64,000 bases of DNA. It comes from JBFHQE01 sp041592335 (GTDB lineage: Bacteria > Pseudomonadota > Gammaproteobacteria > Thiohalobacterales > Thiohalobacteraceae). The notes under the pieces are model-generated. The model was given only the letters and a program-made list of their open reading frames with translations. It searched no databases and was not told the origin of the DNA. Positions 9,023 to 16,671 of this stretch are shown here, one piece after another. Each line of letters starts with the position of its first letter. Position 1 is the stretch's first letter. Made by a program: the position numbers and the translations under genes. The DNA is taken from the NCBI GenBank assembly GCA_041592335.1, contig JBFHQE010000012.1, positions 30,170-94,169 on the forward strand. The letters run 5' to 3'.

Positions 9023-10540
9023 ATGTGTGGAATAGTGGGCATTGTCTCTCGTGAGACGGTAAATCAGGCGATCTACGATGGCCTGACGGTACTCCAGCAT
9101 CGCGGTCAGGACGCGGCAGGCATCATGACCTGTGAAGATCACCGCCTGTACCTGCGCAAGGATAACGGGCTGGTGCGCGATGTGTTCCAGACCAAGCACA
9201 TGCTGCGGCTGCACGGAACCATGGGTATCGGGCATGTGCGTTACCCGACCGCCGGTTGCGAGAGCAGTGCCGAGGCGCAGCCTTTCTATGTGAATTCTCC
9301 TTATGGCATCAGCCTGGCGCACAATGGCAATCTCACTAATGCCGAAGACCTGAAGCGCGACCTGTTTCGCGAAGACCTGCGCCACATCAATACCAATTCC
9401 GATTCTGAAGTGCTGCTGAATGTGTTTGCCCATGAATTGCAGCGCCAGGGCAAGATGACTTGCGATCACATTGATATTTTCACGGCGGTGGCCAACGTGC
9501 ATCGCCGTTGCCGTGGCGCCTATGCCGCGGTTGCCATGATTACCGGCTATGGCCTGGTGGCGTTTCGTGATCCCTTCGGCATTCGCCCGGTAGTGTTTGG
9601 CGAGCGTGAAGCAGCCGATGGCAGCAAGGAATACATGATTGCCTCGGAAAGCGTTGCGCTGGATGTGCTGGGCTTTAAACTGATTCGCGATGTCGCGCCG
9701 GGCGAGGCGGTTGTCATGACAATTGACGGTCAGCTGCATACACGGCAGTGCGCGGAAAACCCCCAGTATTCCACCTGTATCTTCGAGTATGTGTATCTGG
9801 CGCGGCCGGACTCCATTATTGATGACGTGCTGGTGTATAAGGCTCGCTTGCGCATGGGTGAACGCCTTGCGGAAAAGATCGAGCGTGAATGGGGCGAGGA
9901 TCATGGCATTGATGTCGTCATCCCGATTCCCGATACCAGCCGCACGTCCGCCCTGCAGCTGGCCAATTCGCTGGGCGTAAAATTCCGCGAAGGCTTTATG
10001 AAGAACCGTTATATCGGCAGAACCTTCATCATGCCCGGGCAGCAACAACGCAAGAAATCGGTACGTCAGAAACTTAATCCGATCGAGCTCGAATTCAAGG
10101 ATAAGAATGTGCTGCTGGTGGATGATTCCATTGTGCGTGGCACGACTTCCAAACAGATAATCCAGATGGCCAGGGACTCCGGAGCCAAGAAGGTCTATTT
10201 CGCTTCCGCCGCTCCCGCGATTCGTTACCAGAACGTGTATGGAATCGATATGCCATCGCGTACCGAACTGGTTGCGCATGACCGCAATGTAGAAGAAATT
10301 GCCGCCGAGATCGGTGCGGATAAACTGATCTTCCAGGATCTGGATGACCTGATCAAAACCGTCAATAAACGGAATGCGGATTTGCAGCGCTTCGATACTT
10401 CCGTGTTTACCGGCGAATACGTGACCGGCGACGTCAACATGGAATACCTGGACGAACTGCAGAAGAAACGCAGCGATGGCGAGAAAGAGAAACGCCGTGC
10501 GGCCGATGACGAGATTATCGAGCTGCACAATACGGCCTGA
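9023..10540 (+). CDS. purF: Amidophosphoribosyltransferase PurF
   Basis: 505 residues; commits PRPP and glutamine to purine synthesis. Cys2 of MCGIVGIV becomes the N-terminal glutaminase nucleophile after Met removal, and the PRPP loop VLLVDDSIVRGTTS is intact in the C-terminal phosphoribosyltransferase domain. Length matches E. coli PurF (505). A 525-codon open frame on the opposite strand is only a shadow of this gene. Confidence 0.98.
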   Translation: MCGIVGIVSRETVNQAIYDGLTVLQHRGQDAAGIMTCEDHRLYLRKDNGLVRDVFQTKHMLRLHGTMGIGHVRYPTAGCESSAEAQPFYVNSPYGISLAHNGNLTNAEDLKRDLFREDLRHINTNSDSEVLLNVFAHELQRQGKMTCDHIDIFTAVANVHRRCRGAYAAVAMITGYGLVAFRDPFGIRPVVFGEREAADGSKEYMIASESVALDVLGFKLIRDVAPGEAVVMTIDGQLHTRQCAENPQYSTCIFEYVYLARPDSIIDDVLVYKARLRMGERLAEKIEREWGEDHGIDVVIPIPDTSRTSALQLANSLGVKFREGFMKNRYIGRTFIMPGQQQRKKSVRQKLNPIELEFKDKNVLLVDDSIVRGTTSKQIIQMARDSGAKKVYFASAAPAIRYQNVYGIDMPSRTELVAHDRNVEEIAAEIGADKLIFQDLDDLIKTVNKRNADLQRFDTSVFTGEYVTGDVNMEYLDELQKKRSDGEKEKRRAADDEIIELHNTA

Positions 10541-10585
10541 TGGCGTTGGCTTGTCAGCCATAAAAACATCTGCTACTTTCTGGAC

Positions 10586-10640
10586 ATGCGCCGATTTGAG
10601 CTCAGCTTGCGGGCGCTAAACAAATGCAGCTAAAGCGAGG
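10586..10640 (+). promoter_or_regulatory. SAM-II (SAM-alpha) riboswitch upstream of metZ
   Basis: The stretch carries the SAM-II landmarks in order: stem GCGCC (10588-10592) pairing with GGCGC (10612-10616), the A/U-rich loop strand GATTTG (10593-10598), the linker CTTGCGGGCGC, a returning strand CAAATGCAGC (10621-10630) that pairs with GATTTG to give the H-type pseudoknot, and the closing GCTAAAG. SAM-II aptamers control methionine and SAM genes, and the next gene is metZ. Identification is by motif recall; a covariance-model search with RF00521 would be decisive. Confidence 0.82.
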
Positions 10641-10704
10641 GCAGAACCTGCTTTCGCAATGGGTCCCGTTTTCGGGGATCCACTGGTAAAGCGGGTTTTT
10701 TTTA
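10635..10704 (+). terminator. Riboswitch expression platform: antiterminator and terminator before metZ
   Basis: Two mutually exclusive hairpins are visible. The antiterminator pairs GCGAGGGCAG (10635-10644) with CTGCTTTCGC (10648-10657), allowing two G-U pairs. The terminator pairs AACCTGCTTT (10645-10654) with AAAGCGGGTT (10688-10697), with an inner GGTCCCG/CGGGGATCC arm, and ends in a run of T to 10703. The antiterminator's left arm overlaps the 3' end of the SAM-II aptamer, so bound SAM should favour termination. Confidence 0.75.
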
Positions 10705-10734
10705 TGCCTCCGCACTAATTTTCGGGAGAAAAAC

Positions 10735-11916
10735 ATGAATTATGATGACTACGAATTAGCGACCCTGGCGGTGCGGGCAGGGCAGGTGCGGACGCCGGAA
10801 GGCGAGCATTCGGAAGCGATTTTTCCGACCTCGAGTTATGTTTTCGGCAGTGCCGCGGAAGCGGCTGCCCGTTTTGCGGGTGAGCAACCCGGTAATATTT
10901 ATTCACGCTTCACCAATCCCACGGTCAGAACCTTTGAAGATCGTCTGGCCGCGCTTGAAGGCGGCGAACGGTGCGTGGCAACGGCCTCCGGTATGTCAGC
11001 TATTCTTGCGACCTGTCTGGGATTGATGCAGCAGGGCGATCACCTGGTGTCTTCACGCGGAATCTTCGGTAGCACGACCGTGTTGTTCAACAACTACCTG
11101 GCGCGTTGTGGGATTGAGACCAGTTATGCCGACCTGTCTGATTTGGCCTCCTGGGAAGCGGCGATCAAGCCCAATACCAAACTGCTATTCCTGGAAAGTC
11201 CATCCAATCCATTAACTGAACTCGGCGATATCAGGGCGCTGGCGGCGTTGGCGCATAAGCACGGTTGCCTGCTGGCCGTGGATAATTGCTTCTGCACACC
11301 TGCTTTGCAAAGGCCGCTGGATCTGGGCGCGGATATAGTCATTCATTCGGCGACTAAATATCTCGATGGCCAGGGGCGTTGTATTGGTGGCGCGGTCGTG
11401 GGCGACAAGGTCAACGTGGGTGAAGGCGTGTATGGTTTTCTGCGTACCTGTGGGCCGACCATGAGTCCGTTTAATGCCTGGGTATTCCTTAAAGGGCTGG
11501 AGACATTGAGTCTGCGTATGAAGGCGCATTGTGAAAACGCGGCAACCCTGGCGAACTGGCTGGAACAGCATCCTAATGTGGAGCGCGTGTACTATCCCGG
11601 ACTGTCCTCCCACCCGCAGCATGAACTGGCAAGGCAACAGCAGAAAGGCTTTGGCGGTATTGTGAGTTTTGAAGTCAAAGGCGGGAAGGAAGCGGCCTGG
11701 CGGGTAGTCGATAGCACCAAACTCTTATCGATTACCGCGAACCTCGGTGACACCAAGACCACGATCACACATCCGGCAACCACCACGCATGGTCGCCTGA
11801 CGGTGGAGCAGCGGGCTGCGGCCGGTATTGCGGATGGTTTGTTGCGCGTGGCGGTCGGGCTGGAGGATATTCGTGATATCCAGGCCGATCTGGCAACCGG
11901 CCTGGATAATGGGTAA
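10735..11916 (+). CDS. metZ: O-succinylhomoserine sulfhydrylase MetZ
   Basis: 393 residues, Cys/Met metabolism PLP enzyme that makes homocysteine directly from O-succinylhomoserine and sulfide. The PLP lysine is residue 208 in SATKYLDGQGR, the motif typical of MetZ within the family; YSRFTNPT and ESPSNP are also intact. A GGGAGAA ribosome binding site precedes the ATG. It follows purF as in Pseudomonas and is controlled by the upstream SAM-II riboswitch. The related O-acetylhomoserine sulfhydrylase MetY is usually longer, which favours MetZ. Confidence 0.93.
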   Translation: MNYDDYELATLAVRAGQVRTPEGEHSEAIFPTSSYVFGSAAEAAARFAGEQPGNIYSRFTNPTVRTFEDRLAALEGGERCVATASGMSAILATCLGLMQQGDHLVSSRGIFGSTTVLFNNYLARCGIETSYADLSDLASWEAAIKPNTKLLFLESPSNPLTELGDIRALAALAHKHGCLLAVDNCFCTPALQRPLDLGADIVIHSATKYLDGQGRCIGGAVVGDKVNVGEGVYGFLRTCGPTMSPFNAWVFLKGLETLSLRMKAHCENAATLANWLEQHPNVERVYYPGLSSHPQHELARQQQKGFGGIVSFEVKGGKEAAWRVVDSTKLLSITANLGDTKTTITHPATTTHGRLTVEQRAAAGIADGLLRVAVGLEDIRDIQADLATGLDNG

Positions 11917-11928
11917 GCGCGCAGCGCT

Positions 11929-12273
11929 TTAGTGTTGAGGGCAGGGCGTTATCTTGCCGACCCCCCAGTGTTCAATGTCGTTATAGGAAAACACCTTGTT
12001 GGGTTCCAGGTGAACATCCGGTAGCACGCGTTCGATGTTCACGGTGCAGGCACTTTTCTGGGCCTGAGAAATGGTGTCGGAAAGATAACGCGGTAATAAC
12101 AGTAATTGCCGAATGATGATGTCGCTGGTGTGGCAGGGTTTTTCAAGTTCAACCAGGTAGTAGAAAGCGCCGTTGCCGCCGCGTAATACACCGTTGCCGA
12201 TAATACGCGCCGGATTGCAGCCTTCAAACGAATAGGGTTCGTAGACTTCGAGGTAATGATGATTGTTAATCAT
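11929..12273 (-). CDS. Hypothetical 114-residue protein
   Basis: I do not recognise this family. The start is placed at the ATG complementary to 12271-12273, because GGAGG lies eight bases upstream of it; a longer frame to 12339 lacks a ribosome binding site. The product (MINNHHYLEVYEPYSFEG...) has no signal peptide or membrane helix, is rich in aromatic residues, and carries four cysteines (FEGCNP, KPCHTS, SACTVN, TPCPQH). It is convergent with metZ (12 bases between stops) and divergent from the glycerate kinase gene across a 125-base gap. Confidence 0.65.
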   Translation of the reverse strand: MINNHHYLEVYEPYSFEGCNPARIIGNGVLRGGNGAFYYLVELEKPCHTSDIIIRQLLLLPRYLSDTISQAQKSACTVNIERVLPDVHLEPNKVFSYNDIEHWGVGKITPCPQH

Positions 12274-12398
12274 GGTGATTCCTCCACTGCCGGCAGCCTG
12301 TTGGTTCCGAGCATGCCCTAGTGTTTGCGACACTGTCAAAAAGATCGTGCTGTTATAGCCATCCCCGGCTTTAGAGTAATTATTGAAAAATTATTTAA

Positions 12399-13631
12399 AT
12401 GGCTGCTTTTATTGATAATAGTCAGGCGAGGTATTGGTTGCTGGAGTGCTTCCGCGCTGGGCTGTCCACGGTCGATGGAAAGCATTGTGTAGCCCAGGAA
12501 ATGCGTAATTTTCAAGCTGACAGAATTCGTCTGATCGCAATCGGTAAAGCGGCCGGGGCGATGGTGGCAGGTGCCTGGCAGGCAGCGGAACAACGCATCG
12601 TCGATGCGCTGGTTATCAGTAAGGCGGGGCATCTCGATGTTCTGCCGGATGATCAACGCATCACGGCGATCGAAGCCGGTCATCCATTGCCCGATCAGGC
12701 AAGTCTCACCGCCGGTGAACATTTGCTGACTCGATTGCGTTCAGGCAAGCCGGGTGATCGATGGTTGATACTGTTATCCGGTGGCGCGTCCAGCCTGGTT
12801 GAGGTATTGCCCGATGGATATACGCTGACGCAATTGCAACGCTTGAATGACTGGTTGTTAGGCAGTGGAATGGATATTTGCCGCATGAACGCTATTCGTC
12901 AACGCGTGTCCTGTATTAAAGGGGGTAAGTTAAATGACCTTGTGCAGGGGCAGGCCGAGGTCTGGGCGATTTCCGATGTGCCGGACGACGATCCGGCCGT
13001 AATTGGTTCAGGGCTGTTTTATCGTGCCACCGCGCTGGCCGATGATATTGAGCTGCCTGACTGGGTTCGGGACTGGATGAAGGCGACTGCCACGGAAACT
13101 TCCGAACAGGTGGTTCATTCCACGCCGCATCGTATTCTTGCCAACCTGGATCGGATGCTGGACGCCATGGCGCGGTTCGCCGCCGAATCGGATATACCGG
13201 TAAGGCGCGAGCCAAACCACTTTAGCGGGGATGCGCAACAACTGGGGCACACCATGGCCGAAACTCTTCTCCAGGGGCCGCCGGGACTCACGATCTGGGG
13301 AGGGGAGGCCACAGTGCGGTTACCGCAAGTCCATGGACGCGGAGGCCGAAGCCAGCAACTGGCGCTTGCGGCTGCCTGTCGGTTGGCGGGGCATGATGAT
13401 TGTCTGTTACTGGCGGTTGGTAGTGACGGCACGGACGGACCGACCGATGCAGCGGGTGCGCTGGTAGACGGCGGTACGCTAAGCCGCGCTGCCGCCGAAG
13501 GTTTCGATGCCGGAATGGCATTGGCCGGGGCAGACGCTTATCCCTGTCTGGCCGAAAGCGGTGATCTGATTGTGACCGGCCCGACCGGGACGAATGTGAC
13601 GGATGTGGTACTGGGGCTTAAACTGGGCTGA
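12399..13631 (+). CDS. Glycerate 2-kinase (DUF4147/MOFRL family)
   Basis: 410 residues. The N-terminal DUF4147 domain has the glycine-rich IGKAAGAMV segment, LLSGGASSLVE and INAIR-like ..MNAIRQRVSCIKGGKL; the C-terminal MOFRL domain has GGRSQQLALA and GSDGTDGPTDAAGA. The family phosphorylates D-glycerate at O2; older annotations call it hydroxypyruvate reductase (TtuD). Together with the aminotransferase at 42546 it could serve glyoxylate/glycerate metabolism. Its stop overlaps the DUF455 gene start by one base. No clear ribosome binding site precedes the ATG. Confidence 0.9.
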   Translation: MAAFIDNSQARYWLLECFRAGLSTVDGKHCVAQEMRNFQADRIRLIAIGKAAGAMVAGAWQAAEQRIVDALVISKAGHLDVLPDDQRITAIEAGHPLPDQASLTAGEHLLTRLRSGKPGDRWLILLSGGASSLVEVLPDGYTLTQLQRLNDWLLGSGMDICRMNAIRQRVSCIKGGKLNDLVQGQAEVWAISDVPDDDPAVIGSGLFYRATALADDIELPDWVRDWMKATATETSEQVVHSTPHRILANLDRMLDAMARFAAESDIPVRREPNHFSGDAQQLGHTMAETLLQGPPGLTIWGGEATVRLPQVHGRGGRSQQLALAAACRLAGHDDCLLLAVGSDGTDGPTDAAGALVDGGTLSRAAAEGFDAGMALAGADAYPCLAESGDLIVTGPTGTNVTDVVLGLKLG

Positions 13632-14452
13632 TGAACAGGATGAACCTTATTTCCCTCGCTCAGGCATGTCTGCAGCTGCAATCACCCTCGGAAAAAGTGG
13701 CTCGCACGCGCGATGCTTACCGACGTCTGCAGGCGGGTGAGCTGGCAATTGATCCAGCGGTGGCAGGAAAGGCGTTCGACCAGCCCGGCCGTCCCGACAA
13801 ACCCGTGCTGGTTGAGCCCCGTGATTTACCGCGCCGTTCGCTGAGTACTTCCGAGGGACAGGCCGCCCTGATCCATTCAATTGCACATATTGAATTCAAC
13901 GCCATTAATCTGGCCTGGGATGCGGTGTGCCGATTCGCCGACATGCCTGAAAACTTTTACCGTGACTGGGCGCGCGTGGCGGATGAAGAGGCGTATCATT
14001 TCAGCCTGCTGGCTGAGCGGTTGCGGAATCTAGGGTATCAATACGGTGACTACCCGGCTCATAATGGCTTGTGGGAAGCTGCGCTCGATACCCGGCACGA
14101 TGTGCTGATACGGATGGCGTTGGTGCCGCGAGTGCTGGAGGCGCGTGGGCTGGATGTGACGCCCGGCATCATGCAGAAGCTGGAGCGTGCTGGCGATCAT
14201 CGGACGATTGAATTACTCAAGATCATACTGCGTGACGAAATTGGTCATGTTGAGATTGGTACGCGCTGGTTTCGCTATTGTTGCGAGCAGCGCGGGCTAG
14301 ACCCGGATGCCACCTTTGAGGCGTTGTTGAAGCAGTATATGAAAGGGCGAATCAAGGGTCCGTTTTATTACGAGGCACGAGTGCAGGCGGGTTTCAGTGA
14401 CAATGAAATGGCAACGCTGGAACACCTGGATGCCGCGGCGGGCGATCGCTAA
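13631..14452 (+). CDS. DUF455 family ferritin-like protein
   Basis: 273 residues, all-helical. Carboxylate/histidine motifs typical of a ferritin-like di-iron site are visible: AHIEFNAINLAWD, DEEAYHF and DEIGHVEIG. DUF455 proteins are related in fold to diiron hydroxylases such as MiaE, but no substrate is established for this family. The start ATG overlaps the stop of the glycerate kinase gene, implying co-transcription. Cytoplasmic, with no signal peptide. Confidence 0.85.
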   Translation: MNRMNLISLAQACLQLQSPSEKVARTRDAYRRLQAGELAIDPAVAGKAFDQPGRPDKPVLVEPRDLPRRSLSTSEGQAALIHSIAHIEFNAINLAWDAVCRFADMPENFYRDWARVADEEAYHFSLLAERLRNLGYQYGDYPAHNGLWEAALDTRHDVLIRMALVPRVLEARGLDVTPGIMQKLERAGDHRTIELLKIILRDEIGHVEIGTRWFRYCCEQRGLDPDATFEALLKQYMKGRIKGPFYYEARVQAGFSDNEMATLEHLDAAAGDR

Positions 14453-14499
14453 ACCCTATGCGACCCCTCGCTGTGCCGAGGTAACGTTTGGAGGATATG

Positions 14500-15201
14500 G
14501 TGAATAACATTCTACGTGTATTGATTGTGTTCCTGTTTATGCAGCCGGCTGTATTAATGGCCGAGGCGAAAACAGTGACAGCATCGCTGGTGCTTTATAC
14601 CGAGCAGGAGCCGGGTACGGACAGCTATCCGGTGCGTATTCTGGTTACGGCTGAGTATGTGCGCTTTGACGACGGATACAACGACAGCGATTATGTGTTG
14701 TACGAACGCCTGAATCAGCGCCTGAGCAGCGTGGTGCATGAAAACAAAACTCTGACCGTGCTGACAGTGCCGAAACAAGCGACATTACCCAGTGTGGAAA
14801 GTCCGGTTATCGATAAACTGATCGAGGATGATCTCCAGGCGCCGAAAATTGAAGAGTTGCCGGTGAAGTTGCTGACCGTTAGCGCCGATGGCAAAGCCTG
14901 TATGACAGCGGCGGTAGTACCTGGCCTGTTGCCGGATGTGGTGGAAGCGCTGGCGGAATATCACGCCGTGATTAAAAAGCGCAATATGCAGGGTCTCGCC
15001 ACCTTGCCAGCCGATCTGCGCACGCCCTGTTATCTGGCCAACCAGGTCTTTGCCTATGGCAGCCAGTATGATTTCGGTTTTCCCGTGCATGAGAATATTC
15101 AGAATGGCCGCAAGCGGGTACTGATGGATTACCGGTCTCAGGAAGTGAAGGCGAAGCTGTTCTGGTTACCGAAAGACTATCGCATGTTCCAGATTGACTA
15201 G
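14500..15201 (+). CDS. Hypothetical secreted protein
   Basis: About 233 residues of unknown family. An N-terminal signal peptide (MNNILRVLIVFLFMQPAVLMAEA) is followed by a mixed alpha/beta-looking soluble part with two cysteines (GKACMT, RTPCYL) that could form a disulfide, so it is probably periplasmic. GGAGGA at 14490-14495 makes GTG 14500 the best-spaced start; ATG 14497 is the alternative. A TTG at 14488 is too close to the ribosome binding site. The 3' end overlaps the convergent lpxH gene by 4 bases. Confidence 0.7.
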   Translation: MNNILRVLIVFLFMQPAVLMAEAKTVTASLVLYTEQEPGTDSYPVRILVTAEYVRFDDGYNDSDYVLYERLNQRLSSVVHENKTLTVLTVPKQATLPSVESPVIDKLIEDDLQAPKIEELPVKLLTVSADGKACMTAAVVPGLLPDVVEALAEYHAVIKKRNMQGLATLPADLRTPCYLANQVFAYGSQYDFGFPVHENIQNGRKRVLMDYRSQEVKAKLFWLPKDYRMFQID

Positions 15202-15926
15202 CGTGGTGTCAGGACGCGTAACTTTCCACCCTGTTCATCAACCACCAGGCAGCTGCCCTGTTCATACCAGTCGCCGACCACCATGCGCAGGGCGCTTTTT
15301 CCACCGAGGTTGATACGGTGAATGGCGGGACGGTGAGTGTGGCCGTGAATCATCTGTAGTGTGCCATGTTCGCGCAGGCAGTTTTCCACGGCGGCCTGGT
15401 TCACATCCATGATGTCATCGGCTTTTTCCTGGTTCGCCTGCTGGCTGGTTTCGCGCAACTGGCGAGCGATGGTTTTACGTTCGTCAAGCGATTTGCCGAG
15501 AAAAGCCTTCTGCCAGACCGGATCACGAACCTCCTGGCGGAATGCCTGGTAGGCATGATCGTCAGTGCAGAGTGAGTCGCCGTGCAGTAACACGGTTTTT
15601 TTACCGTAGAGTTCGAGGGTATGACCTTCGGGAAGCAGGGTGGCCTTGCAGCGTGAGGCCAGCGTATCGCCCATCAAAAAATCACGATTGCCATGCATCA
15701 GGTAGACAGGAATGCCGCGCTGGCTGACTGCTGCTATCGCATCGATAACCGGCACCCAGCAGGGTGCATCGTCGTCATCTCCAATCCAGGCTTCGAACAG
15801 ATCGCCCAGTATGTAGAGTGCTTCTGTGTCCCTGTCGATCTGTTCAAGGAACTGTATAAAAAGCTGGATGATGGCGGGACGGGAAGGATGTAGATGAAGG
15901 TCGGCGATGAAACAGGTGTGTGGCAT
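15198..15926 (-). CDS. lpxH: UDP-2,3-diacylglucosamine diphosphatase LpxH
   Basis: 242 residues (E. coli 240). A calcineurin-like metallophosphoesterase that makes lipid X in lipid A synthesis at the inner membrane. The metal-binding blocks are all present: FIADLHL, ILGDLFEAWIGDD, MHGNRDFLMG, LLHGDSL and IHGHTHRP. It lies 46 bases downstream of the cyclophilin gene, the same pairing (ppiB-lpxH) as in E. coli. Confidence 0.96.
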   Translation of the reverse strand: MPHTCFIADLHLHPSRPAIIQLFIQFLEQIDRDTEALYILGDLFEAWIGDDDDAPCWVPVIDAIAAVSQRGIPVYLMHGNRDFLMGDTLASRCKATLLPEGHTLELYGKKTVLLHGDSLCTDDHAYQAFRQEVRDPVWQKAFLGKSLDERKTIARQLRETSQQANQEKADDIMDVNQAAVENCLREHGTLQMIHGHTHRPAIHRINLGGKSALRMVVGDWYEQGSCLVVDEQGGKLRVLTPR

Positions 15927-15936
15927 GAGTGGTAAG

Positions 15937-15965
15937 GCTGGTTTCAGTGGTTAACTGAAACCAGC
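15937..15965. repeat. Perfect 12-bp hairpin between the cyclophilin gene and lpxH
   Basis: GCTGGTTTCAGT pairs perfectly with ACTGAAACCAGC around a 5-base loop. There is no T-run on the minus strand after it, so it is not a classical terminator; an RNA-stability or partial attenuation role within the operon is a guess. Confidence 0.6.
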
Positions 15966-15972
15966 GCCAGGT

Positions 15973-16554
15973 TTATTCCTGTACCGTAACCGATTCGATC
16001 ACGACATCCTCAAGCGGGACATCCTGGTGGCCGGAGGCATTACCGGTGGCAACTCCTTCAATGGCGCGTACCACATCCATGCCGTCAACAACCTTGCCAA
16101 ACACACAGTAGCCCCAGCCCTGCGGCGTAGGCGAAGTGAAATTCAGAAAGTCGTTGTCCTTAACATTGATGAAGAACTGGGCTGTCGCTGAGTGCGGGTC
16201 CGGGGTGCGGGCCATGGCGATGGTGCCAACGTCGTTGGCCAGTCCGTTATCCGCCTCGTTTTTAACCGGTTCGCGGGTAGTCTTCTGGCTCATGCCGGGT
16301 TCAAAACCGCCGCCCTGAATCATGAAGCCCCGGATCACGCGATGGAAAACGGTGCCGTCGTAGAAGCCTGCCTTAGCGTATTCGATAAAGTTGGCAACGG
16401 TCTTGGGTGCCTTATCGGCATCTAGTTCCAGCACGATTGTGCCGTGGTTGGTCTGCATTTGAACAGTCACTGTGTCTGCTCCTGTTGTCGGTTCCGCAAA
16501 AAGGGTGCGGAAAAAGAAGAAGAGGATAAACCCCAAACTGATTTTGCGTGCCAT
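15973..16554 (-). CDS. Periplasmic cyclophilin-type peptidyl-prolyl isomerase
   Basis: 193 residues. An N-terminal hydrophobic signal (MARKISLGFILFFFFRTLFAE) precedes a single cyclophilin domain with FHRVIRGFMIQGG, MARTPDPHSATAQFFIN and the tail VFGKVVDGMDVV. The catalytic arginine (FHRVI) is present. Exported enzymes of this kind resemble PpiA, yet the position next to lpxH is that of cytoplasmic PpiB in E. coli. It is a fold catalyst for prolyl bonds in secreted proteins. Confidence 0.9.
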   Translation of the reverse strand: MARKISLGFILFFFFRTLFAEPTTGADTVTVQMQTNHGTIVLELDADKAPKTVANFIEYAKAGFYDGTVFHRVIRGFMIQGGGFEPGMSQKTTREPVKNEADNGLANDVGTIAMARTPDPHSATAQFFINVKDNDFLNFTSPTPQGWGYCVFGKVVDGMDVVRAIEGVATGNASGHQDVPLEDVVIESVTVQE

Positions 16555-16671
16555 GAATTACGCTTTCCTTGTCGTTGAAACCGGCGGAAGGGGGATGATA
16601 GCGAGTTTAATGAAATTACGAAAGTCGTGATGCTTTTGCCTGTGGCCGCTTTCCGTTAACATGCCACCCGC

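Noticed and set aside
8984..10561. 525-codon open frame on the minus strand
   Set aside because: Exact antisense of purF; the predicted protein has no family features and follows purF codon bias.
11913..11932. Short AAGCGC/GCGCTT hairpin between metZ and the 114-residue gene
   Set aside because: Only six base pairs with no T-run; too weak to call a terminator.
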